From the NCBI GenBank assembly GCA_002224055.1, contig AZLU01000111.1, forward strand, positions 62,001-126,000: a stretch of DNA of 64,000 bases. Direction: 5' to 3'. Of the stretch, positions 34,669 to 47,019 are shown in pieces; position 1 is the first letter of the stretch; each line of letters opens with the position of its first letter. A program made the translations under genes and the position numbers. The notes beneath the pieces were generated by a model. That model saw only the letters and a list, made by a program, of their open reading frames with translations, did not search any database and was not told the origin of the DNA. The stretch comes from Pezizomycotina sp. ARF18 (lineage: Eukaryota > Ascomycota).

Positions 34669-36835
34669 TTAACTGGTAGCCTTCCCTTTACCCTTGTCGA
34701 GAGTAGTAGACGCGGGCGCGCTGCCTCCGTGGCCTCCGCCTGAGTTTCCGTCTCTTCCGCCGCCGGGGTAGTCGCCGCCTCCGGCGTCTCACCGACGCGC
34801 TTACACGTGCAAACCACCTCCCGCTGAACACGATAGCATCGGGCCTCAATATCCCCTTACAAAACTGCGTCTTCTTATCGTCCGTATCCAAGGGGAAATT
34901 TGGTATCGTATCCGACGGCAGCGTCTTGCACGACATCTTCCCGTTCTTCTCGCAGACGCAGTGGTTCCGGCACTCCTGCACGACCCAGCTCTCTTTCGCC
35001 TTCGAGTTCGTCGCCCCGGAAGAGCACGTCGCGGGTTTCGGCCACTTGTCGTCTTGGTTCTCTTCCCTCTTGTTGGAGCCGCCGCTGGTGCTTTCAGCGG
35101 CGGCGGGCGTTTGCGGTCGCGGACGGCTCGGTTGGCCGACTTTGGCGGGGTGTTGCGGTTCGGGGGAGTTGGTGGTGCACGTCGGCCGCGAGGTCGTAGC
35201 TGGGCGGGGAAGCGAGCCCGGCGCCGTGGGGCGATTGGGGTGGTGACCCGGCGAGGTATGGGCTGCTATGAATTCCTTCAAGCCGGGAGGCATGCTGGCG
35301 TCGTTCATCCAAGAGAAGTCGTGCATGATGGAGGGCAATTTCCCGCTGGGCGAGCCGTCGGGTGATTTCGATTTCTCTTTGAGCCAGCCTTTCCACTGCG
35401 GAAGGATATCGGGGTTGTGCTCCCAGTCGATGCTGCCATCGCTCTGCGCGCCCGGAGACTTCTCGCCGGGAGAGAAGACATGTTTGGAACCACTTGGGCC
35501 GGCGGGCGTCGGAGAATCGTCGAGGCTGAGAGGAGCGTTGGGCTGTTCGCAGCTGATTCAGGTTCGGCGCTGGGGTTAGAAGCTGACTCGCTTGGGTACT
35601 CGGCGTGGCACCCGCACCCGGCCTGATATCGACAGTATTTGTCGGCCGCATTTCGGTGGAGAACTTTTGGGAAGGGTTTTGAACAGTTCGCCATCCTTGC
35701 GGTAGCAATCTACTAAGCTCTTATCTGAAGTCCCTGAGAGTCCGTCCTCCACATTTGGTATCTTCTTCTCTTTCTTTCAGTGACCGCAAAACTCGCTATA
35801 CACTTGCAGGAGTTTAAGCAAAGCTTTACCATATCCACGCCGGCCTCGATGATGTTGGTTCCTGTGCATTCTACTTTCGTCCTTCTGGCTCCTGCACATC
35901 CACATCCGCCCGCGCTCGGGAATGAACACCATCGGTTCAAATTAACGTTGGTGAATGTGGCGCCATAGAGTCGTTGGAAGGAAGCCCAAAGAGCCGAGTC
36001 GTGGCATTTATTCAAAGCAAATATATATCCAATATCGTGAGAAGCCGTCTTCGGACGACTCGGCCCGCAGGCACACCCGGCGCACATGCGATAGAAGGAC
36101 CCGTTGCACTTAGTCGATAGTACCCATTTTGGGTGGGGGAGATACTGGATCCGCCGTCCTCTTTGTCCAGGTTGATCCAAGACAGAAGCAGCCGCCCTTT
36201 AAGCCGCAGCGTTCGGCTAGTTGTTGATCTGTGCCTTGCATCGGACCATTCTTGCTAATCACTTCACCGGGGCGACACGTCAGTACGCCGTTGGCACATG
36301 AACAACCTGCAGTACACCCCTTGCAGCCTCTGTACTGAAGGCACTATCCGGGAGCTTGTACAGACCGCATATTGGCTTGCTTCGTACCCAACCATGTCCA
36401 GGGTCGTTGGGAGGCAGAGGCGCAAGTTCCGCCTGCGGTCCAATGTACTCGACGGGCGTCAACCAGTATTGCAGACCTTTCAGCGTGTGCGGCGAAACTC
36501 CTTGGTGCTGAGCTCCCTGCTGCGTGCCGGCTCGCTGCTGCTGCTGCTGCTGCTGCTGGGCTTTCTGGACGTTCTGCTGAGCATTGTGCTGCTGGACGTT
36601 CGCCTGTCTGTTCTGAGGCGGGGAATCATTCGCCGTACGCTTGCCACCATTGCCTTCTTGTCGACGCGGGCCACGAGTCTCTTCGGGAGGGAGTCCGCGG
36701 GTCCCGTGGTGGAGTCGATTGCGTTAACGGGGCGGGGGACAGCGAGGACGGAGGCGTGTTGGTGGTAGAAGGATATGAGCATGAGGAGGAGGAGGAAGAC
36801 GGAGTGGGGGTCGGGGAAAAGCCGCGGCGTCCCAT
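34669..36835 (-). CDS. large secreted Cys-module protein with Gln-rich linker (paralog 1)
   Basis: Probable secreted or wall-associated protein of unknown function. The start at 36835 (MGRRGF) continues in the next frame as a signal peptide, FLLLLMLISFYHQHASVLA, then a pro-like segment and a Gln-rich linker with a (CAG)8 run (QQQQQQQ, near 36535-36560). Repeated small Cys modules follow: GCKGCTAGCSCANGVLTC near 36245-36300, then ERCGLKGGCFC, RMCAGCACG, WCSFPSAGGCGC, LCLNSCKCIAS near 35770-35800, CRYQAGCGCHAEYP near 35630, and ECRNHCVCEKNGKMSCKT near 34935-34985, with CTCKRVG near 34800. The pattern is C-x2-4-C-x-C, then often G-x-x-x-C. A Gly-rich tail (GGGHGGSAPAS...KGKGKATS) ends at the TAA at 34669. 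Several frame changes and probably one or two introns. The neighbour at 38.8-40.2 kb has the same modules. Confidence 0.62.
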
Positions 36836-38822
36836 TTTAACAGGAGGAGCGATGTTACTTTACAGGAGGTGAGTGACGGAGAGGATGAGAAAGGGGAGGT
36901 GATCGTCTGGAAGATGGACGGAGCGGAAAGGAGTGTAAAAGTAATGGAAACAGGTGTAAAGGATAGGGGAAGAGGTGCAAAAGGTCGGGGATACATGCAA
37001 GGGCAACAAGGAGGAGGGAGAGGATAAGAAGAAGGTCTTATGTATAGGAAATAAGGGGGCGGTTGGAATATAGGAAGAAGTTGCAGAAAGATTGCTTCAG
37101 ATGAAGTAGGGAAGAAGATCTGAAAGAGGGCGAGCGTAGTAAAAGGCAAATGAACAATGCCGTGTGTTTGCAATTCTAGGATGCTATTGTTTGATTTGCA
37201 AGTGATACGAGATCTGGAGATGAACTCCGAGTGAGCGAGACTTTGCTCGTTATATTCTAGATCTCTAGCTAAGTAGTAGAGCGAAGGGGTATCTTTCTAG
37301 GTCCTAACATTAATCATAAAAGCTACTACTGGCAAGCTCAGCCGGGCACACCTAAAGTGGCTCATAGTATAACCAACTCGACCTTGAGCTGTCCCGTTTT
37401 ACGTTTCCCAACAATGGTGTACTTTAATAGTATCAGTCTCATCGCATGACTGCGCAACCAACTTCGTCTCTTGTTTCTATCTCGCCTATCTAACAGATAT
37501 AACGTGGTAGAAGCAGACATTCTTGAGCATGGACGACTCGAAACGGCAAGCCCTGCTCCGGTAGTTATCATGTAAAGTCCAACAAGACGAATTACCTCGT
37601 ATGACGGCGACCTCGAGGTGATGGCTCGGGTGTACCTATGGCATAAGGAAGATAACACTGGCAGGTTTGGGGATTAGAAACACGACCTCCCGGTGGCATT
37701 GCTATCATGCAATGTTCAAACCATGGCAGTGTAAATCTTTTCAATGCCCTGTAGGGCGAAAAACGTTTCTATAGAGGTGCTTGCGGTACAAGCACTGCCG
37801 ACAACACGAGGTTATAGAGGCTCCCTTTCAGAATTAGACCAATAAGGACATTGTTTAGTTTCCATAGTTTGAATGGATTGAGGGGGAGCACTTTGTGGCA
37901 GTTCGGAGAAAGCCATGCTCCGGGCAAATGTGGTGGTCCGCAGGCGCTTAACAAGACTTAGGCGTGGGAACCAGCCCCTGCGAGCCCTTGCACTATACCT
38001 AGATAAATCGAGCAGCAATGCAACTTTAAGTTGCGTCTCTAGAATCGATGCTTCACGCATTATTCCGGAGTTACACTTTAAATTCCAGGTTTTGTGTGTT
38101 CTTGTGTCCTACAAGGCCTTGAGGTCCGAGTCCCCGGGCCTCGCCCTGTTACACGCCGTGGTGAACCAAAGCTCTGATGAAACGTAGTTAGAAATTACCA
38201 ACTGCGTCTTTATTGGTGTCCAACAACTCTAAACACCATGTTTCCAGTAAAACTAGAAACTTACTTACTGTATTCGTTAACTATAGGGATTGGGCGCACG
38301 TGCGGTACTTTGAGGTCATGTTGGGGCTGTTAACTTGGGCACAAACTCTCAGCTATGGGCTCTCAGTATTCGCGGTAGGGTCACAATCAAGCTATACTAA
38401 ACACTTATTGCGGGAGGTAACGAAGATATACGAATTATCAACTGCGTAAAAATTTCGATTGCTTAACTAACGAGTTTATATAGAAGTGTTTTACATTAGA
38501 AATTAACCTGGCAAGAGATACGGAAGTATACACCGACATACATAAACGCCCTTCAACGAGCGGACTGTCATAAAATTGCTAAATGGAAAGAGATGGGGAG
38601 GTTTACATGAAGAACTATCTAGATGCATGTTCATGTCAGGATCTTACTGGAAAGTAGCCGCAAAAGTGTAATGATCTATATTACTAGTAAACGTTTCTAA
38701 TAAACGAGAAAGAAAGGAAGAAAGAGAGGGGAAAAGCAGGGGTGCAGGGAAGACGTGAAAAGCAGGTCTGTGGATATAACATGCGCGAAGGTGGCCTCCC
38801 CACCTGAAGAGGGAATGCCGTG
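36836..38822. other. intergenic region with a tRNA-like repeat fragment
   Basis: About 2 kb between the two paralogous secreted genes with no supported protein gene. It contains the tRNA-like fragment at 37650-37735, listed separately. The rest, including the open frames at 37360-38450, shows no coding signature and may be degraded repeat DNA. Confidence 0.45.
37650..37735 (-). repeat. tRNA-like (SINE-like) fragment
   Basis: On the minus strand the stretch GAGGTCGTGTTTCTAATCCC resembles the end of the anticodon arm, variable region and T-arm of an elongator tRNA, preceded by a CATTGC-ATGATA-GCAATG hairpin. No proper acceptor stem or D-arm can be drawn. It is either a decayed tRNA copy or part of a tRNA-derived SINE. 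Assignment is weak. Confidence 0.22.
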
Positions 38823-40215
38823 CTACGGGTGATCCAGATGAGCTTGATGGTTTTCAGCATGGTGGGACTTTGGCGGCTTTCGTGGTCCTGGCTGCCGGGC
38901 GGGAGAGGTGATCCGATATTGCTGGCTGGGCTGCCGGGCGTTTGAGCGACGTATCCGGGAGGCGAGGGAGGAATGGGAGAATGCGAACTGTCGGCATCGG
39001 GCATGATGATATCTTCGGCGGTTGATGCGGCGTAATGGATTGGGGGCTCGCGCCTGGGGTTGGAGCAACGCTCCCGGCCGATCCATGGTAAACCGCGTTC
39101 GAACCGCTAGAGCTAGCCGCGTTATGCCTAGGTAAGCCGTCGGAGCCGGATTTGGTTGATCTAGCTTCATCCAGCTTCGCGCACCGACACTGCGCAAGCT
39201 CTTGGCAGAGGTAACAGAGTCGCCAACGCTCCTGAAAGTTCTACCAGTCCGGCTTTCAAAAACCAATTATGGCCACAGACCAACTTCGTGGAGAGATCAA
39301 GCTCGGGTTGGCTTGGTGCACTGCAGTGACATGACTGACGACAAATCTGCGCCAAGTCGTGGCCGCGTAGTGAACGGGACGTTTGGAACAGCTCGGCAAG
39401 GGTGCGCAAAGACATCCGCCTGCAACTTTACTCCGAGTCCCCCGGCAGAATCTATTAGCCTCTTGAGGTTGAACACCCTGAACTTTAAGTTTATTTTTGC
39501 AGCGTTGTCCACCACACGAAAAGGGCCTGCGATCGAGAGCCCACCACACCCTCCTACGGTAATTACCATCAGTATTGCCATCCCCGACCGCATTTTTAGG
39601 ATCGGGCTCCTTGTCCTTGCATTGTATTTTCCACTCCGTGTACAACTGCAACTTGTGCAGAGGTTCCTAAACGTGCTAATGCAAGTCATTTCTGAAGATT
39701 TTTTATGATGTGCCCATTTGAAGACTTCGTGGAGGGCGGTACTAGGAGTTCCCGCTACGACAGTCCAGGGCAGAAACAACCGGCCATTGTGATATCTGCG
39801 CACCACTCCGTGGGATCCTGATTTTTACGTAAAGTTTTTGGATCGCTTGGGTCGAAGGTGCAACTTAAGGCGCCACCGTTACAAACGCAATTTGCAGCTC
39901 AGTATTTTCTTGCGTTTCTTTTTATTGTAACCCACGCACAGAGGTGTTCCCGGCCCCGGGAGGCCTGTCTAAGCCGACCGTCCGGGAAGCTGTACTCGGG
40001 GTTCTCCAACGCCCCTCCCATGTGTACTTCTGCCGATGCCCAGGAGCCTTAGGATCCTCTGGAACTCTTTTCACAAGTGTTCCGTTGGGCGCTATTATAT
40101 CTGCAATGGGTGGTATAGGCCCCTGGTGCGGCGCGGCGAGAACGGTGGATAAACATAGGAAAGTCGAGAAAATGGATAGCGTGGATTTGTTGGCGAAATG
40201 ACAAGGACGATGATA
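38823..40215 (-). CDS. secreted Cys-module protein (paralog 2)
   Basis: Second member of the Cys-module secreted family. A hydrophobic segment near 40200 (KSTLSIFSTFLCLSTVLA, cleavage likely before AAPHQGP) serves as signal peptide, followed by a short pro-region ending LVKRVPEDP. No ATG is certain. Cys modules then follow in the same style as the neighbour: LCTSCSCTRSGK continuing in the next frame as IQCKDKEPDP near 39620-39665, ICRQSCHCSAPSQPELDL with LVCGHNW near 39270-39340, and CQELAQCRCAKLDEARS near 39165-39215. The C-terminal part is Ser/Pro/Gly-rich (SSSGSNAVYHGSAGSVAPTP). Frame changes split it at several points. Its place on the same strand as paralog 1, 2 kb upstream, suggests tandem duplication. 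Confidence 0.5.
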
Positions 40216-41106
40216 AGAAAGGGAGAAACGAATTCTGAAGAACTGATTCAAACGGGGTATGTCGACTGCTCAGGGTGTAACGGCCGAGGAAAGCATTAAG
40301 CAAAAAAAAAAAAAAAAAACTATACGAACCTGATATATTGTAGGACTGTCGGGGTACCGAAGTGTGTGATATAGCTCGGTTTTTGAATTCTTGTCCTTTC
40401 TGGCGGGAATACAAAAGGCCTCTATAGACCTACTGTAGCTACACAGTAAGATAAATAAACTAGGAAGCCAGCCTGCGCTCGGTCTGCGTCCCACGCCTGT
40501 CTTATACGGCTGTGTATTCTCCGGTGCATGGGAACATGAAACGGTCGGAACCGCCTGCAAATATTGGGAGGATGAGCTAAAATACGCCTCGCGCGCCCAT
40601 AACATCTTTGCAACCATCCTAGATACATACTAATTCATGAGTCCAGGGAATTTAACGTTTTGTTAAGCCGCCGCCTCAGCCAACGAAGACATCATGCTCA
40701 TATATTCGCGATTAGGTTTGATATAAGAGTTAGAAAAACGTGAGCGAACCCTCCATGTGTTTAAATGTCTCTAATGTATTGGATGAGCCTTGCGATGGAA
40801 GGCTCTTTTAATGCTCTTCCTACTACTAGTATTAAAGCCTCAGCAATAAAGCTGTGAAGCAAGTCTCTAATTTGCCTGCCCTTCGGTATATAATAACATG
40901 AGATGTACACTATTAGTCTGATGTAAACAAGAGTCCTACTGGCGCCTGATAGCAATGAGTATGATAATACGAAACCTCTGAAAATAAAAAAGAGAAGTTT
41001 TGCTTAAGCGGCATCCTTCAGCTATCTTACAATATAACACATAGTGAGTTCAAATGTGCCTAACCCCCTCACACTGGGAAACAGGATACCCCAGCTATCC
41101 ACCATA
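40216..41106. other. intergenic, no supported gene
   Basis: Spacer between two minus-strand secreted genes; contains an A-run at about 40301-40319. Nothing coding is supported. Confidence 0.45.
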
Positions 41107-43208
41107 CTAATACAGGATGTTGGACTCCGAGAATGAAGAGCATCCATTGCTGGACCTTTGACTCACCGGCGCGGCGCCTCTTGACTTGGAGACGTGGATG
41201 TATGCGATGACCTTAGAGTTGATGTCGACATGGTCGAAATTGAATGGCTGCTTGGGAATTCGTCTGTTTTGAATTAGAGGCCGAGGACAGGTCACCAACA
41301 GCGGGTGTTGTTGTTGAGCTCTGGGAGCCAGAAATACCTGCACTAACAGGCTGTCCATCAGCGGACTCCGCAGCTCCCGAAGAGCCTGGGGGATTCGATA
41401 TCAATGCCGCACCGGACACTAGAGCGACCGTAATCGGAGTATCCTAGAAACATAGTTAGCCCGACCATATCTTGCAAGGAGGAGCTTCATTACTTACGCC
41501 AGCATTCTGCCCAGCATCAACGTTACTCCCAGAAGCAGATGCCCTGGAGTTTGAGTTTTCAGAGTTTGCGCTTCCAGAGTTTGCGCTTCCGGAGCTTGCA
41601 CTTCCAGAGCTTGCAATTTCAGGGCTGGTAGCTTCAGAGCTTGCAGTGCCAGAGCTTGCAGCTCCCGAACTTGAAGTTCCCGAATTTGAAGTGTTCCTCC
41701 TGCCGCACTACTAGCAGCTGCGTTACCAAGGTTTCCCAATGCAGAATTAGCGACTATACCCGCGGAAGCGCCGGCTGCCGAGGATCGGATGAAGTTCCGG
41801 CTGATGTTCCCCCCGAGGTCGGATCGTTAACTGACCGCCCCGGAGCGACGCCTGCGCCCTGGCGGTGTTGCTGGTACTCGGCGTCAGAGTGTTCCTCCCG
41901 TACTAGGCGCATGTGCGTTCTGACCCGGCGAAACTCTGGCAGCGCCGGCCCCATTTGCTGCCGTGCTGCTGTTCGTCGTTGACGTGCCTACTGGATTTGA
42001 CGTCGTCGCTCCTGAACTCGAACCCGGAGCCTCAGATACCTGAAAACATTTCAAGAAATATTAGTACTCCTGGTCGATTTCGTCCGTCAGTACGGCTTTG
42101 TTTTTTTGCGCCTCTGCTCTTTTGTTGGTATGAGCTCACCGCTCCAGCCACACCCACTCCGAGGCCCGTTCGCGATGTCATTACCTGGCGCGACGCCGGG
42201 CGATTCGATCGAAACAGACCCACCGCTGCCGTCAGAACCCGAGGAACCCACCTGATTACTAGTTACTGTATCTTCGGAAGCAGGTTGGCTCTATATGTAG
42301 CGAACGTTTTGAATCACTCGTCAATATTCAATCAAATTTTCAGGAAGATTTTCAGGAGACGATTTTTACTCACCACTGCAACCGCGTTGCTTCCACCCGC
42401 GCCCGCTCCGAGGCCTCCGTTGACGACTTCGTCGATAACGTCGGGATGGGTACTCCAGGTCCGGTAGGCGTAGGCATGACCTGCCCTGCAGTGGCCACTA
42501 CGATATCCGCAGGGTTTCCCGTCGGCAGATTCGAGTTTGCAGGCATGGTGAACTTTTCACCCGGTTGGACGCCGGGATAAGTATTGGCTCTCCTGAACCA
42601 TCATCGTCGCCATCGATATCGGTGTTCTCCGCATCGTCGTCATCGTCGTCCGGGAGAGTTCCAGGAACGGATACGGCAGCGTTTGAGTCGGAGTTGGAGT
42701 TGCCGGACTGTACCCGGATACTGATACTGCTGTGTTGCGTTGTTCGTGTTGCTTGCGGTATTGGATATCGAGTTACTTATTGATCCGGATGAGGACGAGG
42801 ACCCGGATGAGCCCGAACCGATGAATGATATCAAGGAGCCGGGTGCGGCCGAGGGGCTGGGTGAGCTCGAGGGGTTAAATGAAATCGAAGAACCTGGTGA
42901 ACATGAAGAACTAGATGAACTCGTCGAACCACCTGACGCTGAGACTACTATCGCGTTATTACTCTAATTAACCGCCTGTTAGTTCGACATACAGACGGCA
43001 AAATACGTAATGGATCATGGAGTCATAGAGGGCTCTCATGTACATTACTGCTCGTTCTGCTTGAAGAAGTGCTGGAGGCATTATCCGAACCGCTGGAGCC
43101 CGACTATATAATATCGCTGGACGGTGAGAAGCTGATCATGTCGCCATTCAGAGCGAAAGAGGGCATGGTAAGGGTAAATCCCCATAGAACGAAAGTGAAG
43201 AAGTTCAT
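41107..43208 (-). CDS. Ser/Gly/Ala-rich secreted protein with 5-residue repeats
   Basis: Probable cell-surface or wall protein of low complexity. The ATG at 43208 gives a clean signal peptide (MNFFTFVLWGFTLTMPSFA) followed by a Ser-rich region (SGSSGSDNASSTSSSRTSS) with one in-frame TAG. After an intron come VSASGGSTSSSSSSCSPGSS, IGSGSSGSSSSSGS, then an acidic run (LPDDDDDDAENTDIDGDDGS, near 42600-42660). Later exons give VNGGLGAGAGGSNAVAV before a GTGAGT donor, SSGSDGSGGSVSIESPG, SSAAGASAGIVANSALG, and an imperfect pentapeptide array of the SSGSA/SSGTA type (41530-41700). A GTAAGT donor near 41498 leads to DTPITVALVSGAALISNPPG and a terminal exon ending FSESNILY at 41107. Ser-rich, O-glycosylated wall proteins look like this; no catalytic domain is present. 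Frame changes are frequent. Confidence 0.55.
41540..41700. repeat. 15-base coding minisatellite
   Basis: About ten imperfect tandem copies of a 15-base unit (plus-strand form TTGCGCTTCCAGAGT and variants). On the minus strand each unit encodes five residues of the SSGSA type, so length changes preserve the frame. Confidence 0.8.
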
Positions 43209-45092
43209 GATGCCGTGGCGTACAAAAATGATGCTCAAGAACACTGTTAAGGAATGAGAACGTTCTCATGTTACTATCAGGACGAGCCTGATTATAAGAA
43301 GCCCTGATAAAAAGCGCCGCACCGATACATCGCATAAAAATGCTCAACATATCCAAGATACACAGACCCAAAGCCGCGTTCCTGGAGAAAACTTTAAATC
43401 GTGGGGAACACTTTGATGCCTATCCGAAATGTAGTCTAGTTTATCTCAAATCGAGTTAGGATCACCAGCGCCACCTCGTATTGCGGTTGTTGCTAGTTTC
43501 AACAGACGACAGCTTGGGGTTTATACAACAAGCGAAGCCTCACAGCGCCTTTTTCATCTTTTTCGTTATCTTCGATTTTAAAATAAGGCAAGTCTTGAAC
43601 TCCCGGCCGCGGGTCATCTCGTATTCCAGATGTTTTGTGCAACTTAACTTTCTTGTTGAGGTAAGCAGAGTGAGAGGTAGGACGAACACGCAATGGCACT
43701 CTAAGGCGCCGTTACAGGAAAGCTTATACTCGAAAGGGATGCAGGGCAAACAATCATGTTCAATCGTGTTGAAGACTCAATCTGAGATCGGGTAGGACTC
43801 TATTTTCAAGGCTTGTTACAATCTAGATAGAAACGCCTCGTCCGCTACCCTGTTGCGTTAGGACCTTTCTACGCGATTCCGAGTAAATTGACGAGGTCTT
43901 CTTCTCGTCGTAACTCTTTCGGCCGTAATAATAGGGCAGTAATCACATAGACTTCGAAATCTATGATGGATACATGCGGTCATACATTTCCCTGGAGGTT
44001 ATTTGGAGATTCGCTGCTATCACCAAAGTTTCCTCCATGCAACACGGCAACACTCGCCGATACTATCCATGATCTTAGAGACCCTGCAAAATCGCTTTCA
44101 TGAACCATGTCATCAACAATAACCGTTGAAAAGTCATAGATTCGTTCTTCCTAGTAGAGAAATAATAGATAACCTTCATCGGCTCGGTTCCCAGCATAGC
44201 CTCACGGGACTTAGAAGGTGCATCGCGGTTAAAGGCTCACTAAATATAGGCAGAATTAGTCAAGTAGCTAAGGAAGGTTATTCGCATCTCCAGCCTATTT
44301 CCATTGGAACCCTCAAGCATTACAATCATCGCTTGACGATCTCGGGGGTGGCTGTAGAGTTTAAAAGTCGGCAAATCGTTAACTTCACCGTCCATGTTCC
44401 TCTTCTCCCGCTTCTTCTTTTACGTCCCCACAATAATTCCGTCGGAAACCTGATCCATACCTTTCTTAAAACGTGCCTTGGAATGTATATAGAAATAGAA
44501 ACCTTTCAGAAGCTTCTGGACGGTGGTTTCTTTCTGTTCCTGACGCAAAAGCGCATCGCAATAGGGGCGAAAAGCAAGGACAAGCTTCTGTCTTCTTTTC
44601 CGCTGTGGGTGTCGTTTTCTAGCGCGATTACGCTCAAATTGGAAGGCTTCCAATCATCGGAAATTCACCCTGGCCTGGCAAGTTCCAGGGATGGAACGGT
44701 AGAACAAATCATGTTGGCCCACCAGAAGATAATTACTGATCTGTTGTAAGACCGGCGATACAATCAGGAAAGTGACAGTTGATAGACCTGGCGGAAGCTC
44801 TATTCACGGATTACACATTTAACAGTCTCTAAACCGGCCTCCTGACACGTTCTTGAATGCACTCCATCGTCCCAGATTGATTCCTTGCTCAGGTATCCGG
44901 GGGCCGCCATGTCAAGGGATGCTGGAGCATTGAAATTCAGTACATATCGCGTAATTTTGTCGTGCGCCGTCCCATATATATGCCGTTTAAGACCTCAGCT
45001 TCGCTGTTTCGAAACTCTACATTTATCGTCATCGCCTTTGCTATTTGCAACGGACCTGAAATTTGATTCCCAGTTAGAAGTTGAAATAGATA
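43209..45092. other. intergenic with one long open frame
   Basis: No recognised gene. The plus strand is open for 207 codons at 44126-44749 but starts at TTG and has its first ATG far inside (GMYIEIETFQK). The opposite strand also has coding-like stretches (44420-44653). It may be a remnant of an unknown gene. Confidence 0.3.
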
Positions 45093-47019
45093 ATGAACAC
45101 AAGATCCACGAGCGGCCAAAATGCAGACTTCAGTCGGCTATCCTCGGCGCTCAAAAGCGTCATAGATCGTCAGAACGGAAAGACGTTCGACCTTCCGTCA
45201 GAATGCCAAAGCATTCTTGACTGGGATACTTATGAATCTTACTCCCTAACCAACTTCAACGCCTGCGCTGCCTTCTCGAACGCGACCCGCGATTCACAGT
45301 TCGATGATTACGCGCAAGCTACGACAATAGTGCAGACGGTCTTTGAAGACGTGAAGCCTCGCGGTGGTGTTCCAAACGACGCCCGGGAGCAACAGGGTCC
45401 TATCGAGTACACAAGAACGCTCACCCTTTCTGACTTCGGGATAATAAATTCCGACGACGAGAAAAAGATAGCACAAGAGTTTCCGCAAAAAGCAGTACGA
45501 TTACTGAGTACGCTCTGCAACACGATCCAATGCGATGACGTTATCGACGCGACCGCTGTACAGCAGCTAAAGGAGTCGCACGGTCCGGATCCGGATCTCA
45601 GCAACTTATTCGTACCTTTCTGTGACCCGAGTCACATGCTGATAAGCGACAAAGTCCTCTCATGGGACGGAGTGCAAGACTGCTCGGGGAGACTGTGCGC
45701 CGCAGTAAGCAAACAAATCATCGACGATCCAGATATCGGTGGTATCGGAGTTTGCATCTCTTACGTTATAGAAATATTGTTCGTTATAGCAATGGCGGCG
45801 TATATTATTGGGACCTCCAACCGGCGGCACTCGAGAACATACGCCGCTGAGTATCGTGAGCGTCATGGCAGCTCGTCCTCCCGGAACTACCGGAAATTCG
45901 TCCGCGCATGCACACGCTTTCAAAAGGCCCAATGCTGGTTTATAGGCGCCCTAGCGATAGCGGCTTTTACCCGCCAGCCATCCTCCTCCATCGGCGTTCT
46001 TGACCAGTACCTGCTCACCAACGTCACTCTAAATGGCATAGTACTTATCTCGTTCACCCTAATAATACTCTTTTATCTCGAAGCAACACTCGGTTCAAAC
46101 ATACGCAGCATTAAGAACGATGGCAGCGGGCGTATAAGTTGGTTCGTCTTTTTTCAATCGTTGGGCGCATTCGTGCTGTGTGGAGGCTTCATGCTCTACG
46201 AATTGGTATACTTCAATACCACGACGCTGGACTGGTTGAACGCATCGTCGGGGCTATGCTATATGGGATTGATAGAGCAGCGCTTTGACCCTGTTCTACG
46301 ATTTGTAAATAACTCAGCTGATATACCGCCTGCGGCCTACGCGGTTTGCTTGGGAGTTACGTCTTTCGTCATGGTTCTTCTCACGATTCGCCAGATATTC
46401 CCAAATTGTCGTATTTGGACGGCGACGGTGGGCTGGTTCCTGACTTCGCCGCATCAAAAGCGTTCCTTGCCACGACGATTTTACTACTATATTGCATTCT
46501 CATGGCGCTGCAACTCCACCTCCTCGCGCTCTTCTTTCAGTATATCGATCCAACGAACTTCGGATTCGGTCAAGTGGTCGCTACGCTCGTTTGGGCACCT
46601 TGCATAATCGACTGTAAGTCCATGGTCGCCTTTAAGTGTGAATTATTGACCTCTGAGAAAATTTACTGATAGAGCCCTTAGACCTTCAAGACATTTACGA
46701 GGGGAAAAAGCAGCCCCTTTTCAGCAAAAAGCCCACGAATGGTAATACGTTCTACATTAAAGACAACGCCAGCACCGGGAGTACAACAACTACACTCAAC
46801 AGACCACCTACTACTAGTAATATCAATGCCATGGGATCTTCAAAGGAAGACGACGAGCCAGAGCTAGCAAGAGCTGCATGTGGTGTTGTTCGTCAATCGA
46901 AAAAGGTAGGGCTTGTCTTAGTAAACGTGAAGGAGGCACCAGCGCAAGAGATGGATGTTGAGAAGGCGTTGGAAAAATCCCTGGCTATATCAGGTCCACC
47001 GCGTTGCGTTATCTCGTAG
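45093..47019 (+). CDS. multi-pass membrane protein, family unknown
   Basis: The longest clean frame in the window starts at the ATG at 45093 and runs 504 codons. The first 210 residues are polar with several cysteines (CQSILDWDTY, CAAFSNATRD, LCNTIQCDD, CDPSHM, GRLCAAV) and probably form an extracellular domain, although no signal peptide is evident. Membrane segments follow: VCISYVIEILFVIAMAAYII, FIGALAIAAFT, LNGIVLISFTLIILFYL, WFVFFQSLGAFVLCGGFMLY and AYAVCLGVTSFVMVLLTI. Near 46440 the reading moves to the next frame for another segment (AFLATTILLLYCILMALQLH, then FGQVVATLVWAPCIID). A GTAAGT donor at about 46612 suggests an intron, and the cytosolic tail (PLDLQDIYEGKKQPLFSKKP to EKALEKSLAISGPPRCVIS) ends at 47019. 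I do not recognise the family. Confidence 0.72.

Noticed and set aside
36372-36872. 166-codon plus-strand frame
   Set aside because: It is antisense to the signal peptide and Gln-rich linker of the Cys-module gene, whose features are far stronger.
41472-41714. Plus-strand frame with repeated ELALPELA-type units
   Set aside because: It is the antisense of the 15-base minisatellite that encodes the Ser/Gly/Ala repeats of the minus-strand gene, which has a signal peptide and splice sites.
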